In this document: in pieces, positions 47,044 through 58,744 of the stretch
Position numbering within the stretch: position 1 is the stretch's first letter
Layout of the letters: every line of letters starts with the position of its first letter
Origin: Culex pipiens pallens
Taxonomy: Eukaryota; Arthropoda; Insecta; Diptera; Culicidae
DNA: 64,000 bases
NCBI RefSeq assembly: GCF_016801865.2
Contig: NC_068937.1
Coordinates: forward strand, 9,008,207-9,072,206
Reading direction: 5' to 3'
Position numbers and translations under genes: made by a program
The notes under the pieces: model-generated
Databases searched by the model: none
What the model was told of the DNA's origin: nothing
Seen by the model: the letters and a program-made list of their open reading frames with translations, nothing else

Positions 47044-47958
47044 CATTTTTGTCATTTTTGTCATTTTTGTCATTTTTGTCATTTTTGTCATTTTTGTCAT
47101 TTTTGTCATTTTTGTCATTTTTGTCATTTTTGTCATTTTTGTCATTTTTGTCATTTTTGTCATTTTTGTCATTTTTGTCATTTTTGTCATTTTTGTCATT
47201 TTTGTCATTTTTGTCATTTTTGTCATTTTTGTCATTTTTGTCATTTTTGTCATTTTTGTCATTTTTGTCATTTTTGTCATTTTTGTCATTTTTGTCATTT
47301 TTGTCATTTTTGTCATTTTTGTCATTTTTGTCATTTTTGTCATTTTTGTCATTTTTGTCATTTTTGTCATTTTTGTCATTTTTGTCATTTTTGTCATTTT
47401 TGTCATTTTTGTCATTTTTGTCATTTTTGTCATTTTTGTCATTTTTGTCATTTTTGTCATTTTTGTCATTTTTGTCATTTTTGTCATATGTGTCATTTTT
47501 GTCTTTTGTGTCATTTTTGTCATTTTTGTCATTTTTGTCATTTTTGTCATTTTTGTCATTTTTGTCATTTTTGTCATTTTTGTCATTTTTGTCATTTTTG
47601 TCATTTTTGTCATTTTTGTCATTTTTGTCATTTTGTAATTTTTGTCATTTTTGTCATTTTTGTCATTTTTGTCATTTTTGTCATTTTTGTCATTTTTGTC
47701 ATTTTTGTCATTTTTGTCATTTTTGTCATTTTTTCATTTTTGTCATTTTTGTCATTTTTGTCATTTTTGTCATTTTTGTCATTTTTGTCATTTTTGTCAT
47801 TTTTGTCATTTTAGTCATTTTGGTCATTTTGGTCATTTTGGTCATTTTGGTCATTTTAGTCATTTTGGTCATTTTGGTCATTTTGGTCATTTTTGACATT
47901 TTGGTCATTTTGGTCATTTTGGTCATTTTGGTCATTTTAGTCATTTTTGTCAATTTTG
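47044..47958 (+). repeat. 9-bp satellite block (GTCATTTTT)n then (GGTCATTTT)n
   Basis: About 85 GTCATTTTT units, then a GGTCATTTT subtype from about 47820. The unit is the exact reverse complement of AAAAATGAC, the unit of the 4885-8404 array, so the two satellites share a unit in opposite orientation about 40 kb apart. Confidence 0.97.
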
Positions 47959-48320
47959 ATTGACTTGTTTGACTTGTTTGACTTGTTTGACTTGTTTGAA
48001 TTGTTTGACTTGTTTGACTTGTTTGACTTGGTTGACTTGTTTGACTTGTTTGACTTGTTTGACTTGTTTGACTTGTTTGACTTGTTTGACTTGTTTGACT
48101 TGTTTGACTTGTTTGACTTGTTTGACTTGTTTGACTTGTTTGACTTGTTTGACTTGTTTGACTTGTTTGACTTGTTTGACTTGTTTGACTTGTTTGACTT
48201 GTTTGACTTGTTTGACTTGTTTGACTTGTTTGACTTGTTTGACTTTTTTTACTTTTTTTACATTTTTTACTTTTTTTACATTTTTTACTAGTTTGTCTTG
48301 TTTGACTTGTTTGAAGAATT
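47959..48320 (+). repeat. 9-bp satellite block (GACTTGTTT)n, about 35 copies
   Basis: A further nonamer subtype abuts the previous block. It ends in a T-rich decay zone (GACTTTTTTTACATTTTTT) and a few residual GACTTGTTT units. Sequence returns to unique DNA at about 48321. Confidence 0.95.
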
Positions 48321-49891
48321 CTTGTAATTCCAAATTTGGTAATTCTTTCTGATTACTCTAGCAAAGCTTGCATCAAACTTTGCACGCAAGCTCACTCAAT
48401 CCAAAGTCACCCCACGCAACCGTACGCCCAGGTAGGCGCGCACCGTGTGTTGGTCGGACTCTATTCACGCATGGTTGATAGAGGTGACGCCACAACACCC
48501 CCCACAGCAGCACACCAAAGTGAGAGGTGTATCGAAATTGCATACATCACTCGAGCGGCGGTGGCAGCGTGCGCCGTGCGGACAAACTAGAATGCCTCCG
48601 GCCTTGAACGCACCACCCCCGCCTCTTCCGGATGGTTTACGCGATGTAGCGGGCTGACCGCGACCGAACGGACCCCCACGGAAGTGAGTTTGAGGACACT
48701 GTAAGCAAAAGCTGCTGAGAAAGCGTTAAATAACACAACTTGCATGAAAAGTTTGACGCAAGTGGCGCTTGTTTTGACAGCGCCATCTATGATTAAATAG
48801 CGAAAAAAAAATCAAATTTCGCAATTTTTGCAGTGCAACTCGCGTGGGCATCATTTTTGGGAGTTTCGCGATCCACGTGGATCGCCCCTCCCTCCCAAAA
48901 TGAGGAGGGGGGAGGCCAGGGCAGTGATATGTGGGACATTTGAGTGTGCAAACATTTCGGTAAGTTTAGATTTTAGTTGGTGCGGTTTGATGGAGGATGT
49001 TGGGGTGTGCGCGTGCACACTTTGCACTTGCAGCTTTTTAGAATCGAGGTGGTGGTTTGGAGGGGGCAGAGTTTTGATGCGTTTAACTATGCTGCTGCAT
49101 AATGACGCTGTGGGTGGTTTTTTGGAGAGGCTTGGGGGAGGGAGGAACGGGTTAAGCTGGGACCACTCTTTGACGTGAGGCCCGCGCCGGCTTTCTACGG
49201 CTGGCTCGATGCACACACACATAAAAGCTCATTAAAATGTTATAGTGGGCAAACTGATTTATTATTGCATATTGTGGGATTGTGTGTGTGTGCAGCGTGT
49301 TGCAGTCCGCGTCCGGGCTGCATTTGCATTTTTGGGTGGTCAAAAGTGAGGGTGGTTGGGGAGGGGGAGCTTTCTACCGGACCAGAATTTAAGGGTTTTG
49401 GGAGAGCGAATGCAGTGAACCGATCGACCGTTGCTAATGGGCAATGAAACTAGAAATTAATGAAGTTTGATTTTATTCTTTTTGATTATATTTGGGAGGA
49501 CGCATTCTACAATGTTATAGTCACTATCAGCTACAATCTACATCTATTTATTGGTAGGAAGCTTTTTACAAGTTTGTTGTTATTTTTTCCTGTATCTTGT
49601 TTTTTTCTCGTGGATGGCTACTTTTTTAACTACATAACGGTATCCTATAAATGTACAATATTTTGTTGAATGAATTGCCTCTTCTTCACTGATCTTTCTT
49701 CATACAATTTGAAAATACGAATACATTATATTAGAGATATGTGCTGCTTTATAATACATTCCGCGATCAATTTCTCTCCATTAACTTCAACTCTCAAAAT
49801 GAAGAAAAGTAAGGTAAAAGAAGATTGAACTATCAAATAATAACATAACATATCAAAATTTATGTAAAAATATTTGTACATGTGTCTTTAA
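48321..49891. other. Unique DNA, no gene recognised
   Basis: The GC-rich island 48380-49440 carries several overlapping short frames in both strands but no motif. It includes a TGCGGTTT core near 48978. 49450-49890 is AT-rich. Confidence 0.45.
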
Positions 49892-49900
49892 TAAGTAATT

Positions 49901-51893
49901 TTTTTTTTCCTTGGATGGCCCACCTCATACCCATACACAGTTTTTGTAGTATGGAAGATTTACGAGCAGATATCTTTCGATAATTCTTCGTTCATGTTTA
50001 GAGAGTGTCCTGTAATCTTACTCCACTTCCGTGTATGCCCATCCATATCTCTCTTATCTCGTCTCAAGGCGCTCTTACAAATCCTATGTAGAGTCTTTCA
50101 TCACTCAGATTGCATCAAATTTAGGGTATTGGAACCATTTGCTATTCCACTCGCATATGAGCGCATAGGGTTAAACCGCGCCCAGATTCGCGTTACTTTT
50201 GATCAGGTTTATCATATGCGGCCCAAAGTGATCCCATGCGAATGCGTACCGATAATGAAGATGGCCGACCGTCATAACGTGCTCTTCCTCACAGTACCAT
50301 CGTGGGTCACTTCTACTCCAACGGCCGTGTCCGTACGAACTCCTTGCAGTTTCTTTTAAACTCGTTGATGTTGCTTGTCGTCTTTGCATTCTCTGGAAGC
50401 TGGTTGTAAAGTTTAAATCCTTTGTAAAACAGCGAGTTCTGCGTGCATGCCTTTTTCCAGTTCTGCAATCTGAGATCGTCAGCTCCTCTAGTGTCATGCT
50501 CATGGATATCTCTTCCGCATACCATGGCTTCCGTCAAGTATTGTGGCGCCATCCTTTTTTTCATACGATAAACAAACACAAGGGTATTGTACTCGATTCT
50601 TTGCTTTACCGACATCCATTGCAAACATTCGAGCATGCTCCGTCGAGGCGTCAGTCGATCACACTTTAGTATCAGCCGCATTATTTTGCTTTGTAGTACC
50701 TGCATCCTTTTCAGTTGTCGTTGTGTTCCCAGAAACAAGATCGATGAACAATAGTCAAAGTGAGGAGCGATGAGCGAATTGTACACCTGAACTTTCGTCT
50801 CTGCCGTCAAGTAGCGATTTATCCTACACAGAACACCAAACTTCCGTGCTGCCTTCCGAATAGTATAGTCAATATGTTCGTTGAAATTCAACTTTTCGTC
50901 CAACATGACTCCGAGGTACTTCATCGTCTCAACCCGCTCCACAACTCCTCCATCCATCTGTACACACCGTCTGCAGTCGTTGGTTTTCCGTGTCGTCACT
51001 ACCATGCACTTCGTCTTCGCGATGTTCAACTGCAGCTTCTTCCATTTCAACCATTCCGTGAATCCTACTAGCTCTTCGTTCATGATGTCAAAGCACTCGT
51101 CGAAGCTGTCACCAATCACAAACAAAACTGTGTCATCGGCGAACAGGTTCACCTGTACTCTCCTCAGTGCCTGTTTAATGTCGTTTATGTACAGTATGAA
51201 CAGTAGTGGGCCTAGCACGCTTCCTTGCGGTACTCCGAGCTTGACTGCTGTTTCTGATGACACCGCGCTATTGTACCTTGTCACTTGCGTCCGGTTCTCC
51301 AGGTAACTGCTGAACCATTTTAGTACCGTGCCCCGTATTCCACTTTTCTTGAGAACACCTATTAGTTTCGTCCGGTCAATGGTTTCGAAGGCTCGCTTCA
51401 GATCCACGAAGACTGATAGAACACTGCTTCCACTTCAACAGCAACAGGTTCAGCGCTGATTCACAAGAGTGATGTTTCCGAAAACCAGATTGTTCCTTCA
51501 GCAGCACACCAGTACGGTCAATGAACGCTAACAGTTGTTCCTTCACGATTATCTCCATGACCTTCTCGTACAGCGGCAACATGTTGATGGGTCTGTGGTC
51601 CTCCGGATTCTTCGATTTAGGAATTTTTGGGATGGGAATCACCAAGGTCCTCTTCCATGCGTCTGGGAATTCACCTCGAGACAGCGACTTGTTTACGATA
51701 TCCAGCAACTCAACTGCAACCACGTCCAAAGCATCCATCATGACCCGTTTCGTGACATGTTCAACTCCAGCACAATTCTTGAGTGACCGTACCGTTTCCT
51801 TCAGTTTGTTTATTGTGATCGGTTCAAAGTTACTCAACAACTCCTTGTGTTCCGTCCCTCCTGTCGTCGGCGGCGTAAATGCCGTAATTGCAT
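49901..51893 (-). mobile_element. 5'-truncated, frameshifted non-LTR retrotransposon (LINE) with reverse transcriptase remnant
   Basis: Two minus-strand frames encode a LINE reverse transcriptase. The upstream frame (to about 51420) contains the conserved ...EQSGFRKHHSCESALNLLLLKW region. The downstream frame (51407-50313) has DLKRAFETIDR, GVPQGSVLGPLLF (residues 58-70) and the catalytic FADD (89-92), then a typical C-terminal region ending in TAG at 50313-50315. The two are out of frame near 51420, where sequence between the KWK and VFVDLKRAF motifs also appears to be missing, so the copy is dead. There is no endonuclease domain or ORF1. The 3' end at 49901 has a poly(A) tract (T-run on +). 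The 9-bp sequence TAAGTAATT occurs at 49892-49900 and 51894-51902, a likely target-site duplication. The motifs suggest the CR1/L2/Jockey assemblage; the clade is not certain. Confidence 0.85.
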
Positions 51894-51902
51894 TAAGTAA
51901 TT

Positions 51903-52647
51903 GCATAGTTAAAAAAATATTTTCATCAAAAAGGTGTTCCAATGAATTATTCACTAGCCAATCAGTGTAAATTGTAAACATCAAATTACGTGAGCAGGAT
52001 AGTCTCCTTGTTTGCACTTCGACATTGGCCCATTTAAATTGTTTTACTTACTTTCTTCGAAAAAATAGCAACTTAACAACGTTAAATTTGAATCCATGGA
52101 AACTCACCACGGCCAATTTAAATTCACCATTGCTCATGTGCACGCGATTACCAGTTGAACAATTCTGATAAATAATCTTGTTAGGGGTAGTTGAACCAAA
52201 ATGTTACGTTAATTTAAAAAAAAACTGCATTTTTGAGAATCCATTTGCAATCTATTTCGTGTCTGCGGCAAAGTTGTAACTGAGGTAAAGAGAACTCGAT
52301 ATAAAATGGCAACACTCTTTAAAAATATTTTTTATCAATTTTTGTGATTGATAAGTTGCGCAAAAAATATTTTCATTTTTTTTATTTGTAGGAAATTAAG
52401 AGATAACCAAAAACGCTATCTATTGAGCTTTGGCACAAAGTACTAAAAATCAAAACATATTATTGACTCAATATCTTCATTTGAAATATTTTTTATAAAT
52501 CCAATTTGCAACCATTTTCATAATTTTTGACAAATTAAATCCTCCAAATGGGTTTTTTTTTTGCATAATTAGCGACATTTTTATCTGTAGAAGTCATGAT
52601 CAAGCTTGACCATTTTTGATTATAGTTTTCAATTGCAGAAATTATAA
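51903..52647. other. AT-rich DNA beyond the LINE, no gene
   Basis: Contains repeat-like phrases (GTGTCTGCGGCAAAGTTGTA at about 52260, similar to the FB1 phrase) but no coding frame. Confidence 0.45.
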
Positions 52648-53618
52648 TAAGCAATTCTGTTCCAAAACCGGAAATGGATTTTATTTGTGTTATCATTTCA
52701 CCTATACACAAGTCTTTACACAATTTTGGCAGCTGTCCATATAAACATGGTACGAAAATCTGTGACTTTTGAAGGAATTTTCTGATAAAAAAGGTATACG
52801 GCAAAAAAATCTTGCCATTATTCATTTAGCCCTTTTTCACAAAAACTGGTTTTTCATATATTTTTTTTATTTTCGTGATTTTTTGTATGTTTCAGGGAAC
52901 CAAAATCCGCACCTATTGAACCATAGCAATATGGATCAAATAATTTGTCGCCGAGTTACGAATTTTTGAAAAAAAATAGTGATTTTTGGAAAAAAAGAAA
53001 TTTCAAGCATAGTTTTTTTTTTTGTCCTCGACTTTTATGTAAATCTGATTTGCAATCAAAGAGGCATTCAAGATCACACCGTTTTGAAATATTAGTCTTG
53101 ATTAAGAAAAAAAATGTTTCCGAAGAGATCAAAAAATTTCACGAATGTTTTATTTTACAACATTGAAAATCAGACCATTAGTTGCCGAGACATCGACGTT
53201 AGAAAATGGAGTATTGCTTGAGTTAGATTTAAGCCACCATTACCGCCAACAAGCAAACAAACTCGCACGTTTTCGTGTTTGACAGTTTGCCAAACAATTT
53301 TAAAGCAATTTTCCTAAACTTTTCAAAAATGGTAAAAAAAAATCGAAAAACTGCAAATATTTTACGTTTTCTAAGTGCACCTATTTCATCTAAATAGTTC
53401 TCATCAATACCTACAACTTTTGATCAGAGAATTCCTTCAAAAGTTACAGATTTTCAAATATTTATGTATCATTTTTGTATAGTAAGCTGCCAAAATTGTA
53501 TGGAATGGTACAAAATGACTTATTTGGTCATAGGGAAGGCTCCCACAAAGTTTTAACCAAATAAATCAATACAACAAATAAATGGTCGAAATAGTCCGAT
53601 ATAGTTGACAATTGCTCT
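52648..53618. mobile_element. FB1-related foldback, short version
   Basis: The left arm opens with GCAATTCTGTTCCAAAACC and TTTTGGCAGCTGTCCATA. The right arm closes with the mirror blocks AAGCTGCCAAAATTGTATGG, TTGGTCATAGGGAAGGC and GACAATTGCTC. The interior is reduced and diverged. Confidence 0.65.
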
Positions 53619-54488
53619 TGTACAATAAGGTTCTCTTTACTAAAACACGTTCACATTTCAGGTAAGAATAATTCATCAATTATTGTCTTAGAATTTACTG
53701 TTCCTCCGATACAACTATTTTTTATTTTTTTAAATCATGTCGGGAAAAAAGGTAAATAATAACATGGGTAAGACTCTTGGAAAAAGTAGACTTGACATTA
53801 AAAAATTAAAATGTTTGAAAAAATTCAAAATGTAACTCAGAAAACTTCATTTTCCTGTTTGTTTATCTATCGAAGGCTTCAATGTTCCTACGCAAAATTA
53901 AAGAATATGTAAAAAACTTTTTGAAAAAATAAAAGAAGACTTTTGCTGGATGAAAAAGTCACTGTTAATACAAAAGCTAAAATACTGTTAGAAGGATGTA
54001 ATTTGCAAACAGTTAATTACCATCATCTTTACATTTTCAAAAAAAATATTTAAAAAAAAACGTTCAAAATGTCATTAAAAAAGTAATATTCCAAGTATAC
54101 TTCGACGTTTCTAAAATAAATCTGGTTTTTTTGCTGCAACTTTTTTTATCTGCTTTTTTGGGTGAATAATCACAAGTTTATTTAAAAAAAATATTATTTT
54201 TCACTCATGGCCATTCCATCTGACGCTACTTTATCAAAACAATTAAAACGTAGTAGTTTTCAGTTTTTTTAGATTAACTTAATTAAGAGCATCAAAGCAC
54301 CAACAGAGTATTCTCGTTTTCTTTCGCATGCAATATTAAAAAATCCAAAATTTCGTTCGAATTTCTTTAAAAAATAATCTGCATTGTGATGGTATACATT
54401 TATCTTATTTTTTCTTAGTCAATTTAATCAAGAAGTAGGTAGAACAACTGTTTTACAAACATAAAATTTGTAGAGAGAATTTAAACTA
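53619..54488. other. AT-rich DNA between foldbacks, no gene
   Basis: A/T-rich with homopolymer runs. No supported frame or clear repeat end. Confidence 0.5.
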
Positions 54489-56482
54489 GAGCAGTTCTCT
54501 AGGATTTCGGTCATTCGATTTTTTTTTTGTATTTTTTAATCCGACTGAAACTTTTTTGATGCCTTCGGTATGCCCAAAGAAGCCATTTTGCATCATTAGT
54601 TTGTCCATATAATTTCCCATACAAATTTGGCAGCTGGCCATACAAAAATGATGTATGAAAATTCAAGAATCTGTATCTTTTGAAGGAATTTTTGGATCGA
54701 TTTGGTGTCTTCGGCAAAGTTGTATATATACAGACTACACTGAAAAAAAATGATACACTGTAAAAAAAATTTGGTGATTTTTTTATTTAACTTTTTATCA
54801 CTAAAACTTGATTTGCAAAAAAACACTATTTTTAATTTTTTTATTTTCTTAATATGTTTTAGAGGACATAAAATGCCAACTTTTCAGAAATTTCCAGGTT
54901 GTGCAAAAAATCTTTGACCGATTTATGAATTTTTTAATCAATACTGATTTTTTGAAAAAATTGAAATATTGGTCGCAAAAATTTTTCAACTTCATTTTTC
55001 GATGTAAAATTAAATTTGCAATCAAAAAGTACTTTAGTGATATTTTGATAAAGTGCACCGTTTTCAAGTTAAATCCATATTTAGGTGATTTTTTTGAAAA
55101 ATAGTGTACATGTTTGCACACTTTTGGAAAAAATATTGTTGAAGAGCTGAGAAAATTCTCTATATTTTGCTTCTTGGGACTTTGTAAATACGACCTTTAG
55201 TTGCTGAGATATTGCAATGCAAAGGTTTAAAAACAGGAAAATTGATGTTTTCTAGGTCTCACCCAAACAGCCCACCATTTTCTAATGTCGATATCTCAGC
55301 AACTAATGGTCCGATTTTCAATGTTAATATATGAAACATTTGTGAAATTTTCCGATCTTTTCGAAAACAATATTTTCAAAATTTTCAAATCAAGACTAAC
55401 ATTTTAAAGGGCGTAATATTGAATGTTTGGCCCTTTTGAAATATTAGTCTTGATTTGAAAATTTTGAAAATATTGTTTTCGAAAAGATCAGAAAATTTCA
55501 CAAATGTTTCATATATTAACATTGAAAATCGGACCATTAGTTGCTGAGATATCGACATTAAAAAATGGTGGGCTGTTTGGGTGAGACTTAGAAAACATAA
55601 ATTTTCCTGTTTTTAAACCTTTGCATTGCAATATCTCAGCAACTAAAGGTCGTATCAACAAAGTCCCAAGAAGCAAAATATAGAGAATTTTCTCAGCTTT
55701 TCAAAAAAAAATTTTTTCCAAAAGTGTGCAAACATGTGCACTAATTTAAAAAAATTAAAAACTGCGACTATTTTCAAAAAAGTCACCTAAATATGGATTT
55801 AACTTGAAAACGGTGCACTTTATCAATATTTTGCTAAAGTACGATGTAAAATCAAATTTGCAATCAAAAAGTACTTTAGCAAAATATTGATAAAGTGCAC
55901 CGTTTTCAAGTTAAATCCATATTTAGGTGACTTTTTTGAAAATAGTCGCAGTTTTTAATTTTTTTAAATTAGTTCACATGTTTGCACACAATATTTCGAT
56001 TTTTTGAAAAAATCAGTATTGATTAAAAAAATCATAACTCGGTCAATGATTTTTTGCACAACCTGGAAATTTCTGAAAAGTTGACATTTTATGTCCTCTA
56101 AAACATATCAAAAAATAAAAAAAAATCAAAATAGTGTTTTTTTGCAAATCAAATTTTTGTGATAATAAGTTAAATAAAAAATCACCAAATTTTTTTTTAC
56201 CTTGTATCATTTTTTTTCAGTGTAGTCCATATCCATACCTACAACTTTGCAGAAGACACCAAATCGATCAAAAAATTCCTTCAAAAGATACAGATTTTTG
56301 AATTTTCATACATCATTTTTGTATGGACAGCTGCGAAATTTGTATGGAAAATTATATGGACAAACTAATGATGAAAAATGGCTTCGTTGGGCATACCGAA
56401 GGCACCAAAAAAGTTTCAGTCGGATTAAAAAATACAAAAATTAAAATTGAAGAAAAAAGACCGATTTCGTAGAGAATTGCTC
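54489..56482. mobile_element. Full-length 2-kb foldback element (family FB1) with a nested palindrome
   Basis: The left end (GAGCAGTTCTCT...CGGTCATT) and right end (GACCGATTTCGT...GAATTGCTC) are inverted. Successive blocks mirror each other: CATACCGAAGGCACCAAA, ATGGACAGCTGC, CAACTTTGC(C/A)GAAGACACC, AAAACGGTGCACTTTATC. The main centre is near 55420 (GGGCGTAATATTGAATG). Inside the right arm a second, tighter palindrome spans about 55730-55990, centred near 55860. There are no transposase motifs. It is a non-autonomous foldback. Confidence 0.85.
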
Positions 56483-56559
56483 TTCTGCATTGTTTAATTT
56501 GAAACATTAAGCGCTATCAAAATTCATTTTCTCTCTTTTTAACTTTGTAATGAATTTTT

Positions 56560-56880
56560 ATTTCGAATTGGGTACTAACAATAACCTTAAATTTGTGATA
56601 TTATTGTTCACAATAGCAAAGCTTATTTTTCCGAGTACAATGACCCTTTGTACGACTGCAATGGATTTAAAATGGATTTTTGAATCAATTTAAAAAAAAT
56701 TAACCTCCCGGCCCTTCTTGACAAAAAATGTCCAATTTGACAGCTCGTTCCAAGGGTACCATAGTTGAACCATCAAAAAAATGTTGTCTTTTTAATTTAT
56801 TTTTTTGCATTAAATTCAAAAAAAGTTGTACATAAAAATTTACATAGAGCTCTAGGACCCTATTCAGCATGTTCTGTTTA
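56560..56880 (+). repeat. Left arm of an inverted repeat flanking the Runt-family exons
   Basis: This stretch aligns with the reverse complement of 58745-59115. Shared blocks include AGTACAATGACCCTTTGTAC, GACAGCTCGTTCCAAGG, ACCATAGTTGA and AAAAAAATGTTGTC, with small indels. The arms enclose about 1.87 kb that holds both visible exons. They are most simply two independent insertions of one family in opposite orientation. Confidence 0.75.
56796..56801 (-). terminator. Candidate poly(A) signal AATAAA downstream of the Runt-family stop codon
   Basis: The minus strand has AATAAA about 430 bp past the TGA. It lies inside a dispersed repeat arm (56560-56880), so it may be coincidental in such AT-rich DNA. 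No closer canonical AATAAA was seen between it and the stop. Confidence 0.25.
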
Positions 56881-57228
56881 GAAGCAAGTCGTTGTATTCT
56901 TTTGCTGTACGAAATTAATAAATCAATTAACTGTTTTTTCAGTATTGACTGATGCAAAAGTCATTTGTTCTCATTTTTTAGACACCCCCCCGTAAATGTC
57001 AAATTATTATAAAAATTGCTGCCTTAAGTTTAATTCTAATTTGACGTTTGCTGAGGTTTTCGAAAATTTTGGTTATGTTAAACGAGCTAGCTAAATAAAA
57101 CAATATTAAGAAATGACGTTCCAATCTTCTTTTCCTTCTCCCTTTCCTGAAGAGATCGCTTTCGCCTCAAACTATCTCAAATCTACAAAATTTCACCCTA
57201 ATCAACTAAAAATACATAAAATCCCCCC

Positions 57229-58561
57229 TCAATACGGCCGCCACACATCGCCCTGCTTCCCCTGCTGCAGCTGCTGCTGGTGGAACCGGCTGCCCTTCCT
57301 AAACCGAGCCATCGTCGGCGTGCTGGCCCGCTCCAGAATCGTCACGCTGGCCACACTGTCCGTCGTGCACGGCGACCCCGGTGGACTGGGCGAGCGCTTC
57401 GTCGAGCTCACCGACGGGGGCTGGTCCTGGTCCGGGTCGTCGACGGTCGCTTCCGTGACGGCCTGCAGTTTCCGCGGGGGAGCGTCTTCGCCGTCGACCG
57501 CGAGCGGCCGTTTGGCATCGGTGGTGCTTTTGGGCGAGTCCAGGCTGTTGTCCTCCTTGCCGTCGGTGATGGTCGAGGGCGGGGAGGTTAGCGAGGGGTT
57601 GAAGAGGGCGGACTGGCGGAACCAGGGCAGTTCCTGGTAGTTGCCGTAGAGTTGGTTGTAGAGCCAGTGGTTGGGCTGTGGGATGAGTGGGTTTTGGAAG
57701 AAGAGCTGCGCGGCCAGGGCGTGGTTCAGCGGGTGGTGATGGGTGGCTTGGGGGTGAAGTTGCTGCTGGTTGGGGTTCGGGTAGGGGAACATTTTGGCCG
57801 CGGCGTGCGGGTTCTTCTGGATGAGGGAAGTGAAGGCACCGCCCATCAGGGGACTTCGCGTCCGGCGATCTTCGGCGGTGTCACCCACGTCGGAACCGGT
57901 CACGCTGATCTGGTCGTCCACGTCGTCCTGGTCCGGGTCTTCGGAGGTCGTGGTCGGTTGGCGGCTGGACGGCACCGGAGAACTCTTCGGACTGGTCGTG
58001 CTGTGCGGGTTGCAGCTGGCCGGGGGATTTTGGACGTCTGGAAAGCAAAGAGAAAAGAGTAAAAAATCAATGACCCAGTTTTGGGTTCGCGGGAAACATT
58101 CCGCGCAGTCTGCTCCGTAAACATTTTTACGACCTCCAACCCCTTCTCGGTGGAACAAAAACAGAAATATTTTCACGCAAATGGTCGTACTCACCATTGG
58201 AATCGCTAATCCGGGGTGAGTTTACGGCATCGCCGTTATTACTACTGCCCGTGCCGTTGAAGACACCGCCGCTGGTGTTGGAGGCCGCCGCGGCCACCGC
58301 CGTCAGCATTCCCATGGTCGTGGCCGCCGTCGCACTCCCGGTTTGCTGTTGTTGCTGCTGCTGCTGCTGTTGCCGATCGATGGCCGCTAGCATGTGGGGA
58401 CCAAAGTGGTTGCCCGCCGCCGCGTGGTGGTGGAAAAAATGTGAACTTGGAAATCGACCGTTGAGCTGCCGCCAATCGTTGGCCATGTGGAGGTGGGACG
58501 CCATGCCGCCCAGCTGGTGGGGGAAGCCTGGGTGCGGTGGAGGTGGGGCAGGAATCATCAC
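57229..58561 (-). CDS. Runt/RUNX-family transcription factor, last two exons (partial)
   Basis: This is the C-terminal part of a Runt-domain transcription factor, a nuclear DNA-binding regulator that partners with CBF-beta/Brother proteins and recruits Groucho. Exon A (58561 or slightly inside, down to 58195) and exon B (58037 to the TGA at 57229-57231) join in phase 1 to give 391 residues. Seen in order: a Pro/His-rich start, DWRQLNGRF, His/Ala-rich sequence, ten glutamines, an Ala/Thr/Gly/Asn low-complexity stretch, an acidic Ser/Thr/Pro segment, a QLFFQNPLIPQPNHWLY block, and the extreme C-terminus VWRPY, the Groucho-binding tail of RUNX proteins. The DNA-binding Runt domain is absent and must be encoded upstream, past the right edge. 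The true start of exon A is uncertain: the first Met (58561) lies in or just after an intron, and a pyrimidine-rich acceptor ending CACCCAG at about 58529 would start the exon there. It could be runt, lozenge or another insect Runx; I cannot decide which. GC and codon use differ sharply from the AT-rich flanks. Confidence 0.82.
58038..58194 (-). other. Intron of the Runt-family gene (GT-AG, 157 bp, phase 1)
   Basis: On the minus strand the donor reads AATG|GTGAGT at 58194. The acceptor reads CTTTGCTTTCCAG|ACGTC, with the AG at 58039-58038 and a good pyrimidine tract before it. Joining the exons makes the codon GAC across the junction and gives SDSN-D-VQNPP without a stop, so both sites are well supported. 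Confidence 0.85.
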
Positions 58562-58744
58562 GTGGTGGGTGCGAGATTGTGCATGTGGGTTTTTGGAAGA
58601 GAAGAAAATTAAAACAAATATTTATTAGAGTTGGAACGTTGGAATTGATTGTTAAATCATAACGCAAATTAAATTGTTTTAAAAAAGATGATGCATAAGA
58701 TTTTCTGATTTTTTATGATTTCTTAAACCATTTTTGATCATTGA

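Noticed and set aside
46331..48352. Open frames up to 517 codons in the second satellite
   Set aside because: Same artefact: 9-bp units with several frames open on both strands.
57113..58120. Plus-strand frames of 100-175 codons opposite the Runt-family exons
   Set aside because: Antisense shadows of GC-rich coding sequence; the minus strand carries the splice sites and VWRPY.
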